Assembly (NCBI RefSeq): GCF_022317005.1
Contig: NZ_CP081005.1
Span: forward strand, 62,001-126,000
Direction: 5' to 3'
DNA from: Mycobacterium sp. IDR2000157661
GTDB taxonomy: Bacteria; Actinomycetota; Actinomycetes; Mycobacteriales; Mycobacteriaceae
Length of the DNA stretch: 64,000 bases
Shown here: positions 17,541 to 27,405 of the stretch, one piece after another
How the letters are laid out: each line of letters begins with the position of its first letter
Numbering within the stretch: position 1 is the first letter of the stretch
Notes under the pieces: generated by a model
What the model saw: the letters and a program-made list of their open reading frames with translations, nothing else
What the model was told of the DNA's origin: nothing
Database searches by the model: none
Program-made: the position numbers and the translations under genes

Positions 17541-19427
17541 TCACACGTGGGGTTGGGCCCGCCGCCGTTCCTCGGATTCGCGCAGCCAGTCCGACGCCCG
17601 CGCAGCGTTGGCCCGCATTTCTGGCGGCAACGCCTGCTGATGCCCGTAGTGCACGTCCTCAGCGGTCAGCAGGGTCAACATGTCCGCGTCGAGGTCGGTG
17701 CCCAGATCGGGGTCGGACAGGTCGGCGCCGCTGAGGCCCAGCGAGCTCACGATGCGGCTGTTGCGGTTCAACTGCGCCTTCTCCACCACCGTGCGCACGA
17801 ATCGCCCGTTGCCCAGCCCGTCGATCACCCGGATCACATCACCTTCGGTGCTGGTGATCTGGGCGTTGTAGTACTGCGCAAAACTGGGCCGCAGCGACTG
17901 CAGCGCATCCGGTGCGAAGGTGTCACCGTTTTTGGCGGCGATCCCTTCCATGATCGCAATCAGCTGATCCGGGCTGTATGAGGTGTACTCGATGAGGGTG
18001 GCGAAACGCGACCGTAGACCGTCGTTGGCGGCCAGCACGCGCTGACTGGCCATCGGATAGCCGGCCGCGATGACCACCATGTCGTCGCGGTGGTTCTCCA
18101 TGAACGGGACCAGGGTGCTGATGATGGCCTGACCGTAGGGGTCACCCGATCCGTAGCCGGTGTGGATGAGATCACCGAACTCGTCGATGAACACCGTGGC
18201 GCCCACACCGGTTTCGAGCTGCTCGCGGGTGTTGTTCTCGGTGTCGCCGACGTGGCGGCCGATCAGCTTGTCACGGCGGGTCTCATAGACGTCGGGTCGG
18301 CGCAGCAGCCCCAGTCCGCAGAAGATGTGGGCGATCACCCGCGCCGAGACCGTCTTGCCGACGCCGGGCGGACCCATCATCAGCAGGTGCCGCGACACCG
18401 GGGACGTCGGTAACCCCTTGCGCTGCCGGAGGACTCGTGCGATGGAGTCGTGGCGCAGTTCGGCGATGCGGGTCTTGACCTCCTCGAGGCCGACCATCGC
18501 CTCCAACTCCGCTTCGGCTTCAGCCAGCAGGGTCTTCGCCGAACGGGCCGACTCCTGGGCGGCCCGTTCCTCGGGGCTGGTCTCGGTGGAGGGGTCCCAG
18601 CGATCGGTGCGTGTCTCGATCGTCTGCGGGTCGGTGATCTGCAGTCCGAACGTGGGGTCCGACAGCGCGGTCTGGGCACGCTCGAAGTCGGGCCACTGCA
18701 CGCGGATGTTGGTCAGCAGTGTTCGGGCTTCCTCGTCCTCGCCCTGATGGCGCAGCACCAGTGCCCGACAGAATAGCGCGTCGCGGGTCAGGTCGTCGCT
18801 GGCCTGCTGGGCACTGGGCTTCCACCCCGTGGCCGTGTCGTCGGCGGGAGGGTTGACCACCCGCTCGACGGCTTCCAGGGCCCGGTCGGTCAGCCCCAAC
18901 GACGCCGCCGCCCACGCCTCCTGCAGGCTCGCGGCCCGACGCAGATGCGGATCGCCATGCCACTGTCGGCAGTTGCTCACCGCGACCAGGACATCAGGCC
19001 AGCGCTTGGTGGCCGTGGCCAGCACCGACCGCACATAGCCCACCGCAGGTGTCGTCGGAAGCGGGCGCAGCGTGTCGTCGGCGCCTTGCCAGTTCTGCTG
19101 CCGAAGCAGTGCCGCGGCGTAGGCCAACCGGGCGGTGGTGGCGTCCACAATCGGCATCCGCACATAGTCGATGTCGAAGTGCGCTCCCAGATCGGCGGGC
19201 CGGTGCTGAATCCGCAGCAGCCCGTCACCGAGGCGGTCGGCGTGGGTGGCCAGTCGCTGCAGCACCTGCATCGAGCGCTCCCCCGTGGCATAGCGGCCCA
19301 GCCAGGCGTCGGCCAGCTCCGGGTTGTCCCCGGTGGCCAGCACGAACACCTGCGCAGCCCGTTCCGGCGAACTGTTGAGCACCTTCATCGCGGCCCGCAG
19401 CGCCTGCAGTGAACGGTCATCGATCAC
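17541..19427 (-). CDS. eccA: ESX AAA+ ATPase EccA
   Basis: A 628-residue cytoplasmic ATPase. The N-terminal half (to about 300) is a helical TPR-like region of repeated Ala/Leu helices, and the C-terminal half is a CbxX/CfqX-type AAA+ domain. Walker A GPPGVGKT is near residue 350, Walker B ATVFIDEFGDL near 410, and an arginine-containing sensor LRSRFATLIEYTSYS lies later. EccA helps release PE/PPE substrates from EspG and supports secretion. The GTG start overlaps the TGA of eccE (GTGA). It is the last gene of the ESX core on this strand. The length is typical of EccA (about 570-630). Confidence 0.92.
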   Translation of the reverse strand: MIDDRSLQALRAAMKVLNSSPERAAQVFVLATGDNPELADAWLGRYATGERSMQVLQRLATHADRLGDGLLRIQHRPADLGAHFDIDYVRMPIVDATTARLAYAAALLRQQNWQGADDTLRPLPTTPAVGYVRSVLATATKRWPDVLVAVSNCRQWHGDPHLRRAASLQEAWAAASLGLTDRALEAVERVVNPPADDTATGWKPSAQQASDDLTRDALFCRALVLRHQGEDEEARTLLTNIRVQWPDFERAQTALSDPTFGLQITDPQTIETRTDRWDPSTETSPEERAAQESARSAKTLLAEAEAELEAMVGLEEVKTRIAELRHDSIARVLRQRKGLPTSPVSRHLLMMGPPGVGKTVSARVIAHIFCGLGLLRRPDVYETRRDKLIGRHVGDTENNTREQLETGVGATVFIDEFGDLIHTGYGSGDPYGQAIISTLVPFMENHRDDMVVIAAGYPMASQRVLAANDGLRSRFATLIEYTSYSPDQLIAIMEGIAAKNGDTFAPDALQSLRPSFAQYYNAQITSTEGDVIRVIDGLGNGRFVRTVVEKAQLNRNSRIVSSLGLSGADLSDPDLGTDLDADMLTLLTAEDVHYGHQQALPPEMRANAARASDWLRESEERRRAQPHV

Positions 19428-21070
19428 GGCTGAAGCGCTCCCGTCCGCAGATGTGTCAAGAACTGCGCTTCATTGCGCGGGCGCATCACCGACAGCCGCA
19501 CCCCGCGCACCGCCGGAGTTCCGATCACCAGTTCATCCGGGGATTCCTGCACGATCGTCACATCAGCGTCGGAGTCCACCGACCCCACCGTCACCAGACT
19601 GTGCCCCCGCTCACCGGCCGTCAACGCCAGCCCCTCGCCGTCGGCAACGATGACCGTCGGCGCCCGCACCGGGTCACGGTCACCGGCCAGGCTGATCCGA
19701 TAGTCGTTGTCGCACAACGGTCGCCACACATCGGGACGATCACTGTGGATCAGGATCACCGCGCCGGCGGCGCTGGTCCGCAGCAGCAGCGGAATCACCA
19801 CCGACAAGTCGGCGTTGATCGACACCCGGGTCGCGCGCAGCGGATCGGTCAGCGGCATCAGGAACGGGACTCCGGTGACGGTCATGCCGAACATCGGCCC
19901 CGACGGACCCACCGGAATCTTGAGGTCGGCGCCGTCGCCCAGCAGACGCGGCGACATCTGCAGATGCAACGCCCTGTCTCCCAACGGCAACGACGCCAGC
20001 AGGGAATCGAGGGCCTGACCCGACACCGGCTGCAGCGCCAGCAGCGGAGGGTGGGGCAACGGGGCGTCGGTGTGGAACCGCACCAGCCCGGCCACGCGGG
20101 AGTTGCCAGCGGAGTCACCGAACAACCGCACGGTGGTGACGGTGCGGTGTGCCCGCACCGTCCACAGGTCGTTGAGCATCTTGGTGTTCAGGTCACGCCC
20201 GGCGATGCGGTAGGTGGTCACGTAGTCGGCGTCGGCGTCCAGATTCGACCAATTCTCCTGCACGCGAGCGAGATCGGTCTCGTTGAGCAGGGCAGTGATC
20301 GCTGCGCTCATCTGCGGCGCGGTGCAGGTGACCGCGCGGCAGCCCGCCCGCAGCACCGCCTGGCGCACCCGCTCGGTGGCCGCCGCGGCGGCCGCAGCGG
20401 CATCGCCGCGATACAGCATCGCCGCCAGGCAAGCCTGCGGGCACAGCCGCAGCACCAGCCAGGAGCGGCGGTCACCTACAGCGGCGCGGTCGCCGACGAT
20501 CTCGGCGTACTTGGGGGTGTAGCTGCCGTCGGCGGCCACCCGGCTGCCCACCTGCACCACGTCCACCGAGTGCAGCTCCAGACCAGCGAACTGGCTCAGC
20601 CGCGACTGGATCGCCTCCAACGGGATCGTGTCGATGGTCGCTGCTCCCGTCGGCACCAGCACCGTGGGCGAAAACGCGCGACCGCGCAGGGCGATCATGG
20701 TGACCGCGTACTGGCCGTCCCAGATCATCCCCACCGGCCCCGCACCGGGCATGTCCACGGTGAACGGTTCGGGGATACGGGTGCGGGCCCGCCGCGCACT
20801 CTCGCGGCGCCGGAAGTACACGAACCGCCCCCACCGGGCCAGCCAGCCGGCCACCGTCGCACCGTTGTAACTGACCGTCACCACCAGCAGCACCACAACC
20901 AGGACCAGTGCAATCAGCCACCACGTCACCGGCGAGGCCGCGACCAGGATCGCCGCGGCGATCAGTTCGGCGATCACCACCAGCTTCAACCGCAAATCCA
21001 GCCGCCAGCGTCGAATCTGCTCACCGAATCCCGGGTGTGGGCCGGGGATTTGCTCATCGAGTACGGTCAC
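19424..21070 (-). CDS. eccE: ESX membrane complex protein EccE
   Basis: A 548-residue protein. Two adjacent N-terminal helices (KLVVIAELIAAAILVAAS and WWLIALVLVVVLLVVTVSY) are followed by a basic segment (WGRFVYFRRRESARRARTR) and a large soluble domain, the layout of EccE. GTG start with AGGGG five bases upstream, 8 bases after mycP ends. EccE sits at the periphery of the hexameric ESX membrane complex. Identification rests on topology and on its strict position between mycP and eccA; EccE proteins are poorly conserved in sequence. Confidence 0.85.
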   Translation of the reverse strand: MTVLDEQIPGPHPGFGEQIRRWRLDLRLKLVVIAELIAAAILVAASPVTWWLIALVLVVVLLVVTVSYNGATVAGWLARWGRFVYFRRRESARRARTRIPEPFTVDMPGAGPVGMIWDGQYAVTMIALRGRAFSPTVLVPTGAATIDTIPLEAIQSRLSQFAGLELHSVDVVQVGSRVAADGSYTPKYAEIVGDRAAVGDRRSWLVLRLCPQACLAAMLYRGDAAAAAAAATERVRQAVLRAGCRAVTCTAPQMSAAITALLNETDLARVQENWSNLDADADYVTTYRIAGRDLNTKMLNDLWTVRAHRTVTTVRLFGDSAGNSRVAGLVRFHTDAPLPHPPLLALQPVSGQALDSLLASLPLGDRALHLQMSPRLLGDGADLKIPVGPSGPMFGMTVTGVPFLMPLTDPLRATRVSINADLSVVIPLLLRTSAAGAVILIHSDRPDVWRPLCDNDYRISLAGDRDPVRAPTVIVADGEGLALTAGERGHSLVTVGSVDSDADVTIVQESPDELVIGTPAVRGVRLSVMRPRNEAQFLTHLRTGALQP

Positions 21071-21078
21071 GATCGCCC

Positions 21079-22500
21079 CTACTGTCCTCGTCGCGATTTC
21101 GACATCGACGTCACCAGCAGCACCACACCCAGCACCAGCAGCAGTGCGGTGGTTCCGGCCACCGTCACGATCATCGGCCGATGATCAGGCGGCGGCGGGG
21201 GCAGCGGAGGTCCCAGCGGTCGAGTCAGGTTCTCCCGCGGTGGCGGGACTTCGGGGACATCGAAGTTCAGCGCCGCCAGCGGGTCGATCACCCCGTAGCC
21301 GACCCTGTTGTCCACCACCGCCGCCGGTGAGTGCGCCGTCTGCTTGATCCGGTTGATCACCTGTGCGGCAGGCAGATCGGGGTACTTGGCGCGGATTAGC
21401 ACCGCCAGCCCCGACACATACGCCGCGGCGAAGCTCGTGCCACTCATCGGCTTCAGCTGCGAGGTCTGCGGATCGACGGTGGCGTTGATGATGCCCCCGG
21501 CGGGGTTGACCCCCTCCACGAACAAACCCGGAGCACCCACGCCGACCCACGGCCCGGCCAGGCTGATGTCGGCGCCCTCCTGGGTCTGCGCGGGCTGACC
21601 CCGGTCATCGGTCGCGCTGACCGACAGCACATAGTCGGAAAACCACGACGGCGTACTGATCGTCACGACCCCACCCCAGTTGCGGGGATCACCGACATTG
21701 GTGGCGTCGATGTTCGGGTTCTGCGAACACCCTGTGCCCATAGGCATTCCGGCGCTGGCGGCGTTGGCGTTGCCTGCGGCGGCCACCAGCACGACATCCT
21801 TTTCCATCGCCGCATACCGCACCGCGGCTCCCAGCGTGGTCTGGTCCACCGGCTTGGTCACCGGCACACAGGACACGATGGACATGTTGATCACCCGGGC
21901 ACCGGCGTTGGCGGCGTGCACGATCGCACGAGCCAACGTGCTCACCGTGCCCGCTCGTGCGTCATCCTCGTTGCCGCCGCGTTCGCGCACGAACATGCCC
22001 GAGGACTGCCGGATCGAGATGATCCCGGCCTCCGGGGCGACCCCGACTAGGCCGTCGCCCTCAGCCGGGCTGGCGCCGATGATGCTGGCGACCACGCTGC
22101 CGTGGGTGTCGCAGTCCGACAGGCCGTCCCCACCCATCACGTAGTCGCCGCCGCCGCGCAGGTGCGGCAGACGCGGAGACGGCCACACACCCGTGTCGAT
22201 CACCGCGACCGTCACCCCGGCCCCACGACCGGCCGACTTCCACAGCTCCGGCAGATTCATGAATGTCTGCGCTGCCGGCGGCACGGCCACATCGGTGCCC
22301 GGCATCAGCGCGTTGCCCGGGCATTCGTACCGCTGCTTCATCGGCTCGTCAGGGCCGGGTTCACCATCGGCGGGAACAGCGGCCGGATCGATCGCCGGAG
22401 GGGTGATCGCCGTGGCGGTGCCCGACGGCCACATCAGCGCCAGCATCGCGGCCAGGCCCGCGACCGCCAGACGCCGGCCGATCCCCACAGGGCCGGCCAT
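21079..22500 (-). CDS. mycP: Mycosin protease MycP
   Basis: A 473-residue subtilisin-like membrane-anchored protease. ATG 22500 is used because it overlaps the stop of eccD (TGATG) and gives a clean signal peptide (RRLAVAGLAAMLALMWPSGT). Catalytic residues are visible: Asp102 in VAVIDTGV, His133 in DTHGSVVASI and Ser356 in SGTSFAAAYVSG. The oxyanion Asn is in VLVAAAGNANAAS. A Pro-rich linker (LGPPLPPPPPDH) leads to a C-terminal anchor (ALLLVLGVVLLVTSM). MycP stabilises the ESX membrane complex and caps its periplasmic side. Cysteine pairs typical of mycosins (C60, C130) are present. Confidence 0.93.
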   Translation of the reverse strand: MAGPVGIGRRLAVAGLAAMLALMWPSGTATAITPPAIDPAAVPADGEPGPDEPMKQRYECPGNALMPGTDVAVPPAAQTFMNLPELWKSAGRGAGVTVAVIDTGVWPSPRLPHLRGGGDYVMGGDGLSDCDTHGSVVASIIGASPAEGDGLVGVAPEAGIISIRQSSGMFVRERGGNEDDARAGTVSTLARAIVHAANAGARVINMSIVSCVPVTKPVDQTTLGAAVRYAAMEKDVVLVAAAGNANAASAGMPMGTGCSQNPNIDATNVGDPRNWGGVVTISTPSWFSDYVLSVSATDDRGQPAQTQEGADISLAGPWVGVGAPGLFVEGVNPAGGIINATVDPQTSQLKPMSGTSFAAAYVSGLAVLIRAKYPDLPAAQVINRIKQTAHSPAAVVDNRVGYGVIDPLAALNFDVPEVPPPRENLTRPLGPPLPPPPPDHRPMIVTVAGTTALLLVLGVVLLVTSMSKSRRGQ

Positions 22501-24035
22501 CACATGTTCCTCGCCAGGGCCAGCAGGTTCAGCAGCCATACCGCGATCGGTGGGACCGCCACGATCAACAGGTACTCACACCACTCCACGACCTTGCGGA
22601 AAACCGGGGAGAACACCTTGGCCGGGACCACGGCCGCGGCCCCCATCCCCGCGATGCCCAGCGCAATGATCACCGCCGCCGCCGCGTAGGCCGCCACCGG
22701 GTTCGGCCAGGCCAGCGCGTACTTCACGGTCGTGACCATCACCATCAGCACCGCAGCCGCCACCACGGTGATCGCCTGCCCACGAGCGGCGAACGCCCTG
22801 CCGCGCAACAGCAGCACCGTCGCCAGCAGCCCGACGAACACCGTCGCCAGCCACCAGCGGCCCTGCCCCGGTTCCACGACGAACACCGATGCGCCCACGA
22901 AGACGATCGCCACCGCGATCAGCAACGCGCTCAAGTACACGTTGGCCGCCTGCGCGCCGCGGCGCAGATCCTCCACACTGGGTGTGCCCTGATGCTCGGC
23001 GGCCACCAGCGCCTCCTTGGCGATGGCGTCGGCGTCATCAAAGGTGTCCTTGCCGGTGACCGTGGGAAACGGCGGCACCGGGATACCGGCCATGCGGGCC
23101 GCGATCTTCGGCGCCCCGGTCAACACGAACAGCGCCAGCACCATCACCGCCACCGACAAGTTCTGCAATGTCGCCCCGGTCAACGCATGGATGACGGCCA
23201 GCGCCGCCACAGCGGTGCCGACGATCACGATGGTGGCCATCAGGCCGCGTGGAGCCGGACTCAGCCGCCACAACAGCGCCGCCAAAACCACCGCCACCAT
23301 CACCGCGAAAATCAGATGCCAGGGCCCAACGCTTCCCGGAGCCGCCATCAGCGCGGCCGCCGGACACGCGATCAACGCCCCGGGCAGCCACAGCGCATTG
23401 GCGGTCACCGAATCCCGCTGCTGCCGCCACACCAGGGCCCCACCGACGATCAGCAGCAGTCCCAGCCCCGCCGCGCCGGCGGTCGGGACCAGGTTCCACT
23501 CCTGGCCTGCGCCGCGGTTGCGCGACCAGGCCAGCATCAGCAGCGCCGTCGTCACGGTCACCGACACCGCCACGATGATTCCGGCCACCAGCCGCGCCGT
23601 CGCCGCAGTCACCACGGGGGTGCGGGCCTTGTTCAGCACCGCCACCGCCGACGACGGAGACTCGATCACCGGGGTGAACTCGACCTCGGCGTCGATCACC
23701 TCCAGCACCAGTAGATCGCCGTCGACCACGCCCTGCTGGCCCAATGTCTGCGTCCGGTTCAGCGGCCGTCCGTCGATGTGGGTCAGGTTCACCAGGCCGG
23801 GGCTGACCATGCCGTTCTCGTCGGGGCTGCGTAGCCCCTCCTCACCGCTGTCGTCGTCGTCGGCCTGCAACCGGCGCGCCAGGGCATCGACCACCGCCGC
23901 CACCGGGGAGCTGGCCGGAAGCGTCACGTCGTGCTGGCGGCCGTTGAACAGCACCGCCACGTTGACCTGTTCGGCCAGACGGACCTGACGCGCCGGGACC
24001 GCCCCCTGCGCGCCCTTCTCCGTCGCTGTCGTCAT
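22500..24035 (-). CDS. eccD: ESX membrane channel protein EccD
   Basis: A 511-residue protein beginning MTTATEKGAQG; the ATG overlaps the stop of espI (ATGA). The first about 90 residues form the ubiquitin-like cytoplasmic domain (VNVAVLFNGRQHDVTLPASS, VVDALARRL, DGDLLVLEVID). About eleven membrane helices follow, for example LVAGIIVAVSVTVTTALLML and LLMLAGLGLLLIVGG-like segments. EccD forms the large membrane vestibule of the ESX complex. Length and domain order match the family. The end overlaps mycP by one base. Confidence 0.92.
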   Translation of the reverse strand: MTTATEKGAQGAVPARQVRLAEQVNVAVLFNGRQHDVTLPASSPVAAVVDALARRLQADDDDSGEEGLRSPDENGMVSPGLVNLTHIDGRPLNRTQTLGQQGVVDGDLLVLEVIDAEVEFTPVIESPSSAVAVLNKARTPVVTAATARLVAGIIVAVSVTVTTALLMLAWSRNRGAGQEWNLVPTAGAAGLGLLLIVGGALVWRQQRDSVTANALWLPGALIACPAAALMAAPGSVGPWHLIFAVMVAVVLAALLWRLSPAPRGLMATIVIVGTAVAALAVIHALTGATLQNLSVAVMVLALFVLTGAPKIAARMAGIPVPPFPTVTGKDTFDDADAIAKEALVAAEHQGTPSVEDLRRGAQAANVYLSALLIAVAIVFVGASVFVVEPGQGRWWLATVFVGLLATVLLLRGRAFAARGQAITVVAAAVLMVMVTTVKYALAWPNPVAAYAAAAVIIALGIAGMGAAAVVPAKVFSPVFRKVVEWCEYLLIVAVPPIAVWLLNLLALARNM

Positions 24036-25477
24036 CGCCGCCCCTCGCCTTGCTCGGGCCACCGCGGCCGATACCCCGGGTCCTTGTCAGCGGCCTTGAC
24101 GAACCCGTCGGCCACCGACGCCGCAGCCTCGATGAACGCCCGCCGCGTCGCTGGTGCCAAACGGTTGAAATCAACAGCGGTGGCGTCGCTGAGGTGGCTG
24201 TCGTAGGGGATGTCGTGCACCGCACGCACCACCCGTTCAAACCCCTCATGCAGATTGCGCACCGCCTTGGTCGGCGTGATCTTGTTGACGTTGCTGATCA
24301 CCATCACCGCCTCCCGTACCAGGCCCGGATAGCCGTGGGAGATCAGCCAATTCAGCGTCTGCTGGGCAGCCTCAGCGCCGTCGTAGCGGGTCGTGGAGAC
24401 CACCACCACCGCGTCGGCCATCGACAGCACCGCCGCGGTGATGTCGTCACGCATCTGGTTACCGCAGTCCAGCAGCGCCACCGGGTACACGCGGGCCAGC
24501 CGCTGCCAGGCCATCACCAACTGACGCCCGGTCAGCACCGCATCGCCGGGATCACCGGCGAGCACCTCCAGCCCAGACGAGGAGTCCATGCCCAGGTGGT
24601 GCCGAAAATCGCTGTAGGAGTGAAGATTCGGATCAGCCAGCAGGGTGCGCCAGGTGCCCGTGCTCGGTTCGTTGATGCGTTTGGACAGGTTGCCCGAGGC
24701 CGGGTTGGCGTCGATGGCCACCACCTTGTCGCTGCGGTAATGGGCCAGCGCCGCACCGATACCCAACGTGGCCGTGGTCTTGGAGACCCCGCCCTTCTGC
24801 TGCAGCACCGCAATGACGTACGTGCCGCGAAGGTTGACCTTCAGCCGACGACGCAGATCATTCCACTCCCGCTCGCTCGCGCCCGGCCCCAGATTGATCC
24901 GCGTGGTCTTGTACAACCTTTTGCGCCAACCCGATTCCGGTGTCGGCTTGTACGGGCGCACCAGGTCGGCTTGACGCACCTGAGCCTGCATCGGCCCCAC
25001 CGACTCCCCACGCCGGGCAGGCCAAGCCGGAGGTTCGGGCGGTCGCGGCACCCACCCCGCCGGGGGCTGCGGTGCGCCCGCCGGCGGCGGCTGATGTGCG
25101 CCGGGACGTGATTGCCCTGTAGGCCTACCCGCGTGCGGGGGAAGAACCACGCCCGTGTCGCCCGGCGCACCACCCAAAGCGTGGCGACCTGCACCCGACG
25201 GTGGGGCCGCAGGATCATCCGGTGCAGCCGGGGGATACCCCACCGGCGGCCACCCCGGCGCTGCAGGCGGGGGCGCCACCGCGTGCGGATCGACCACCGG
25301 CATCCGCGGATCGGTGTGCGCGTCACTGGGATCTACACCGTTGTGCGGCTGATCGGGCGTGCCGGTCGGCTCCACCGGCGCCGCGGCGGTCTGCGGTGCG
25401 GCGGGCTCCAGCGGCTCCTCGGGCTCCAGTGGCTCTTCGGGCTTGAGGTACTGGCTGTAAAAGTCTTGTTCGCTCAC
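24032..25477 (-). CDS. espI: EspI-like MinD/ParA-type ATPase with proline-rich N-terminus
   Basis: A 481-residue protein. Residues 1-170 are Pro/Ala/Glu-rich (EPLEPEEPLEPAAPQT and many PP runs). The ATPase domain begins near 200, with a deviant Walker A KGGVSKTT near residue 228 (Gly to Ser relative to KGGVGKTT), an IDANPASGNLS switch and a LLDCGNQMRDD segment. EspI proteins regulate or assist ESX secretion and are known from ESX-1 and from plasmid ESX loci. The GTG start at 25477 has only a weak AGGA site. Copy 3 of the 15-bp element lies about 80 bases upstream, so this may begin a transcription unit espI-eccD-mycP-eccE-eccA. Confidence 0.85.
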   Translation of the reverse strand: MSEQDFYSQYLKPEEPLEPEEPLEPAAPQTAAAPVEPTGTPDQPHNGVDPSDAHTDPRMPVVDPHAVAPPPAAPGWPPVGYPPAAPDDPAAPPSGAGRHALGGAPGDTGVVLPPHAGRPTGQSRPGAHQPPPAGAPQPPAGWVPRPPEPPAWPARRGESVGPMQAQVRQADLVRPYKPTPESGWRKRLYKTTRINLGPGASEREWNDLRRRLKVNLRGTYVIAVLQQKGGVSKTTATLGIGAALAHYRSDKVVAIDANPASGNLSKRINEPSTGTWRTLLADPNLHSYSDFRHHLGMDSSSGLEVLAGDPGDAVLTGRQLVMAWQRLARVYPVALLDCGNQMRDDITAAVLSMADAVVVVSTTRYDGAEAAQQTLNWLISHGYPGLVREAVMVISNVNKITPTKAVRNLHEGFERVVRAVHDIPYDSHLSDATAVDFNRLAPATRRAFIEAAASVADGFVKAADKDPGYRPRWPEQGEGRR

Positions 25478-25553
25478 AGTGACTCGATCCTGTTGCGCCT
25501 CACGGGCCTGCCTCCTAGCACTGCCTTAGTATTGCACACACCAGACATATTCA

Positions 25554-25568
25554 GACAGTACGTGAACA
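25554..25568. promoter_or_regulatory. Copy 3 of the 15-bp element, upstream of espI
   Basis: Reads GACAGTACGTGAACA. On the - strand it continues into TCTGAATATGTCTG, which also recurs next to the 39062 copy. It lies in the 172-base gap between espG and espI and is the best match to the consensus. Confidence 0.6.
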
Positions 25569-25649
25569 CAATTTTTGTTTGATTTCGGGGGGGTGGGTGG
25601 ATGGGCGGACCCCATTCTCGGCGATGGGCGCTGTCGTTGCGCGACGGCC

Positions 25650-26531
25650 CTACCGGCGATGAGGCGTCCCGCCGCTCCACTCGCGGACGCCGACCATCGC
25701 CAGCACCGCCGACACCGACGACTTGATCGCCGCCGTGGTACCCGGTGTGATCAGCGTCCACCACGAGCCGTTGTCACTGCGGATCGGCCCGGTCAGCAGA
25801 CGCCCCAGCGCCGTGTCGGTGACGGTGGCCGCGGTCCTGCTCACCTCGATGCGCCCGGCGTCGTTGGGAGTCATCGCGGTCATCGACAGTTCCATGATCG
25901 GGTTGTCGGCGGCCATGGTGACCACCCGGTACTGATCGCTGTCCATCCCCATGCTGCCGAACACCGTCGCCGCGCTGTGCTCGCCTCTGGCCACCTGCCC
26001 CAGCGCTTCGAGCAGGTCGGCCGTCGGCACCGACACCGCGTCGAACTGTGCGGGCTCCACAGCCGGCCCGCACACCGGAAGCAGACGGTCGACCAGACTC
26101 GACACCGTCGCCGAATGACCCAGGTACTCCACCGTCAGGTCATCCTCATGCTGGATCGCCGACACCGTGATCTCACCACGGCGGGCGATGGCCACCCGAA
26201 GATGACGGCCGCCGCGACGAATCATGGCCGCCAGCACCACATCTGATGCGCCCAGGGTCTCCAGCCATAGCCGCACCTGCGGGTGCACCTCGTCGCCGAA
26301 CACCAGGCCCTTCTCGCGCAGCACCTCCACACCGGGATGCCCCCACGGACGTTCTGCCGGATCGCCGGTGTCGGTGAAGGGTCGAGTCACCAGCACCGCC
26401 GGCATCCGTTCCACCCCGCACAGCGCCTGCAGCAGCCAGAGCGCTTCTCGGCTCACTTCCATGGAGGTGGCAGGCTGCGGTCCGGCCGTTGTCGGCGCCG
26501 GACGCTTCACGAATGTCGGTCGCACCGCCAC
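25650..26531 (-). CDS. espG: ESX substrate chaperone EspG
   Basis: A 293-residue protein from GTG 26531, with AGAGGAG 6-7 bases upstream; the longer frame to 26651 is excluded by this site. The fold pattern fits EspG: an N-terminal LWLLQALCGVERMPAVLV strand-helix, two related halves each with a central sheet (LRVAIARRGEITVSA and YRVVTMAADNPIMELSM), and a C-terminal helix. EspG binds the tip of PE/PPE dimers in the cytosol and keeps them soluble for secretion. Its place between the Esx pair and espI, and its length (family about 280-300), support the call. Confidence 0.82.
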   Translation of the reverse strand: MAVRPTFVKRPAPTTAGPQPATSMEVSREALWLLQALCGVERMPAVLVTRPFTDTGDPAERPWGHPGVEVLREKGLVFGDEVHPQVRLWLETLGASDVVLAAMIRRGGRHLRVAIARRGEITVSAIQHEDDLTVEYLGHSATVSSLVDRLLPVCGPAVEPAQFDAVSVPTADLLEALGQVARGEHSAATVFGSMGMDSDQYRVVTMAADNPIMELSMTAMTPNDAGRIEVSRTAATVTDTALGRLLTGPIRSDNGSWWTLITPGTTAAIKSSVSAVLAMVGVREWSGGTPHRR

Positions 26532-26660
26532 CGTAGGACTCCTCTGTCGCTCAATTCCCACACCTGTTCGGTCACGACGACGGCCCGGCCTGCCGGTAGT
26601 GCAGGGCCGGGCCGTGTCATGCTCGCGGAGCTTTCCTGGCGCACGCGCCAACGCAGGCTG

Positions 26661-26951
26661 TTAACCGCCGATGTACTGCGCCTTGATCGCTGCGTCCTTC
26701 TGGACCACCCCATCCAAGCCCATGCCCAGCGCCACCTTGGCGGCGTTGAGCTTCTCGCGCAGCCCGTCGACATAGGTCAGTACGCGGGTGTAGTCCTCCT
26801 GGAAGCCCTCACCGCCGCCGCCCCTGAAGTGGTGCTCGGTGTTGGCCTTCATCGACAGGGCGTCGCTGTGCACTTCGGCCGTCAGCAGCTCGCAGGCACC
26901 GATCATCTCCTTGCATTCCTCGACGATCGGGACGTTGTATTGAATCGTCAT
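26661..26951 (-). CDS. EsxA-like WXG100-family protein with altered WxG
   Basis: A 96-residue all-helical protein directly after the second Esx gene. Length, helix-turn-helix layout and operon position fit WXG100 proteins. The turn, however, reads HHFRGGGGEGF, so the Trp of WxG is Phe. No C-terminal YxxxD/E secretion signal is seen (YTRVL and YVDGL are the nearest). It probably forms a heterodimer with the 27009-27314 product and is an ESX substrate. Only a weak ribosome-binding site (GAAAAG) precedes the ATG. Confidence 0.75.
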   Translation of the reverse strand: MTIQYNVPIVEECKEMIGACELLTAEVHSDALSMKANTEHHFRGGGGEGFQEDYTRVLTYVDGLREKLNAAKVALGMGLDGVVQKDAAIKAQYIGG

Positions 26952-27008
26952 CTTTTCGCTCGCTTTCTCAGTTGGTCTTGATGACTTGGTTCAAATTGGT
27001 CGGGCCGA

Positions 27009-27314
27009 TCACACCGGCATGGTGTCGATGGCGTTGAGGTAGCCAGCGGCGTCCTCATCGCCCTCGGTCAGGTGCGACGCGGAGATGTTCATCTTCTCCG
27101 AGTGTTCGGCCTGCATGCTGGCCTGCTGGGTGCCGTAGGTCTGCAGGTCCTCGCCCGCACGCTGCAGCGCGGCCCGGCCCGCGCCCTGCATGCCGGTGGA
27201 GGCGTGCTCCAGCATCGAGCCGAGCTGCTGGACCATCGACCGCAGCCGGTCCTCTTTCTCCGTCATCGCCGAAGAGTCGCCATGCATGGCGTCAACATCG
27301 CCGTAAATATCCAT
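27009..27314 (-). CDS. EsxB-like WXG100-family protein with altered WxG
   Basis: A 101-residue helical protein with AGGAAGGA 8 bases before the ATG. The helix LRSMVQQLGSMLEHAS leads into a turn GMQGAGRAAL, where the WxG Trp is Met, then a second helix. A YGDVD (YxxxD pattern) occurs only at the N-terminus; the C-terminus ends GYLNAIDTMPV, where the acidic residue is at +5, not +4. It is the likely partner of the 26661-26951 product. The gene follows PPE by about 90 bases. Confidence 0.75.
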   Translation of the reverse strand: MDIYGDVDAMHGDSSAMTEKEDRLRSMVQQLGSMLEHASTGMQGAGRAALQRAGEDLQTYGTQQASMQAEHSEKMNISASHLTEGDEDAAGYLNAIDTMPV

Positions 27315-27405
27315 TTGAGGGTTCCTTCCTTCAATTGCCTTGTCCCCGAACCGGATCGCCGGCGTGGGATTACTGCCTACCCGTTGGCGGTTGCCCGCTC
27401 AGCTG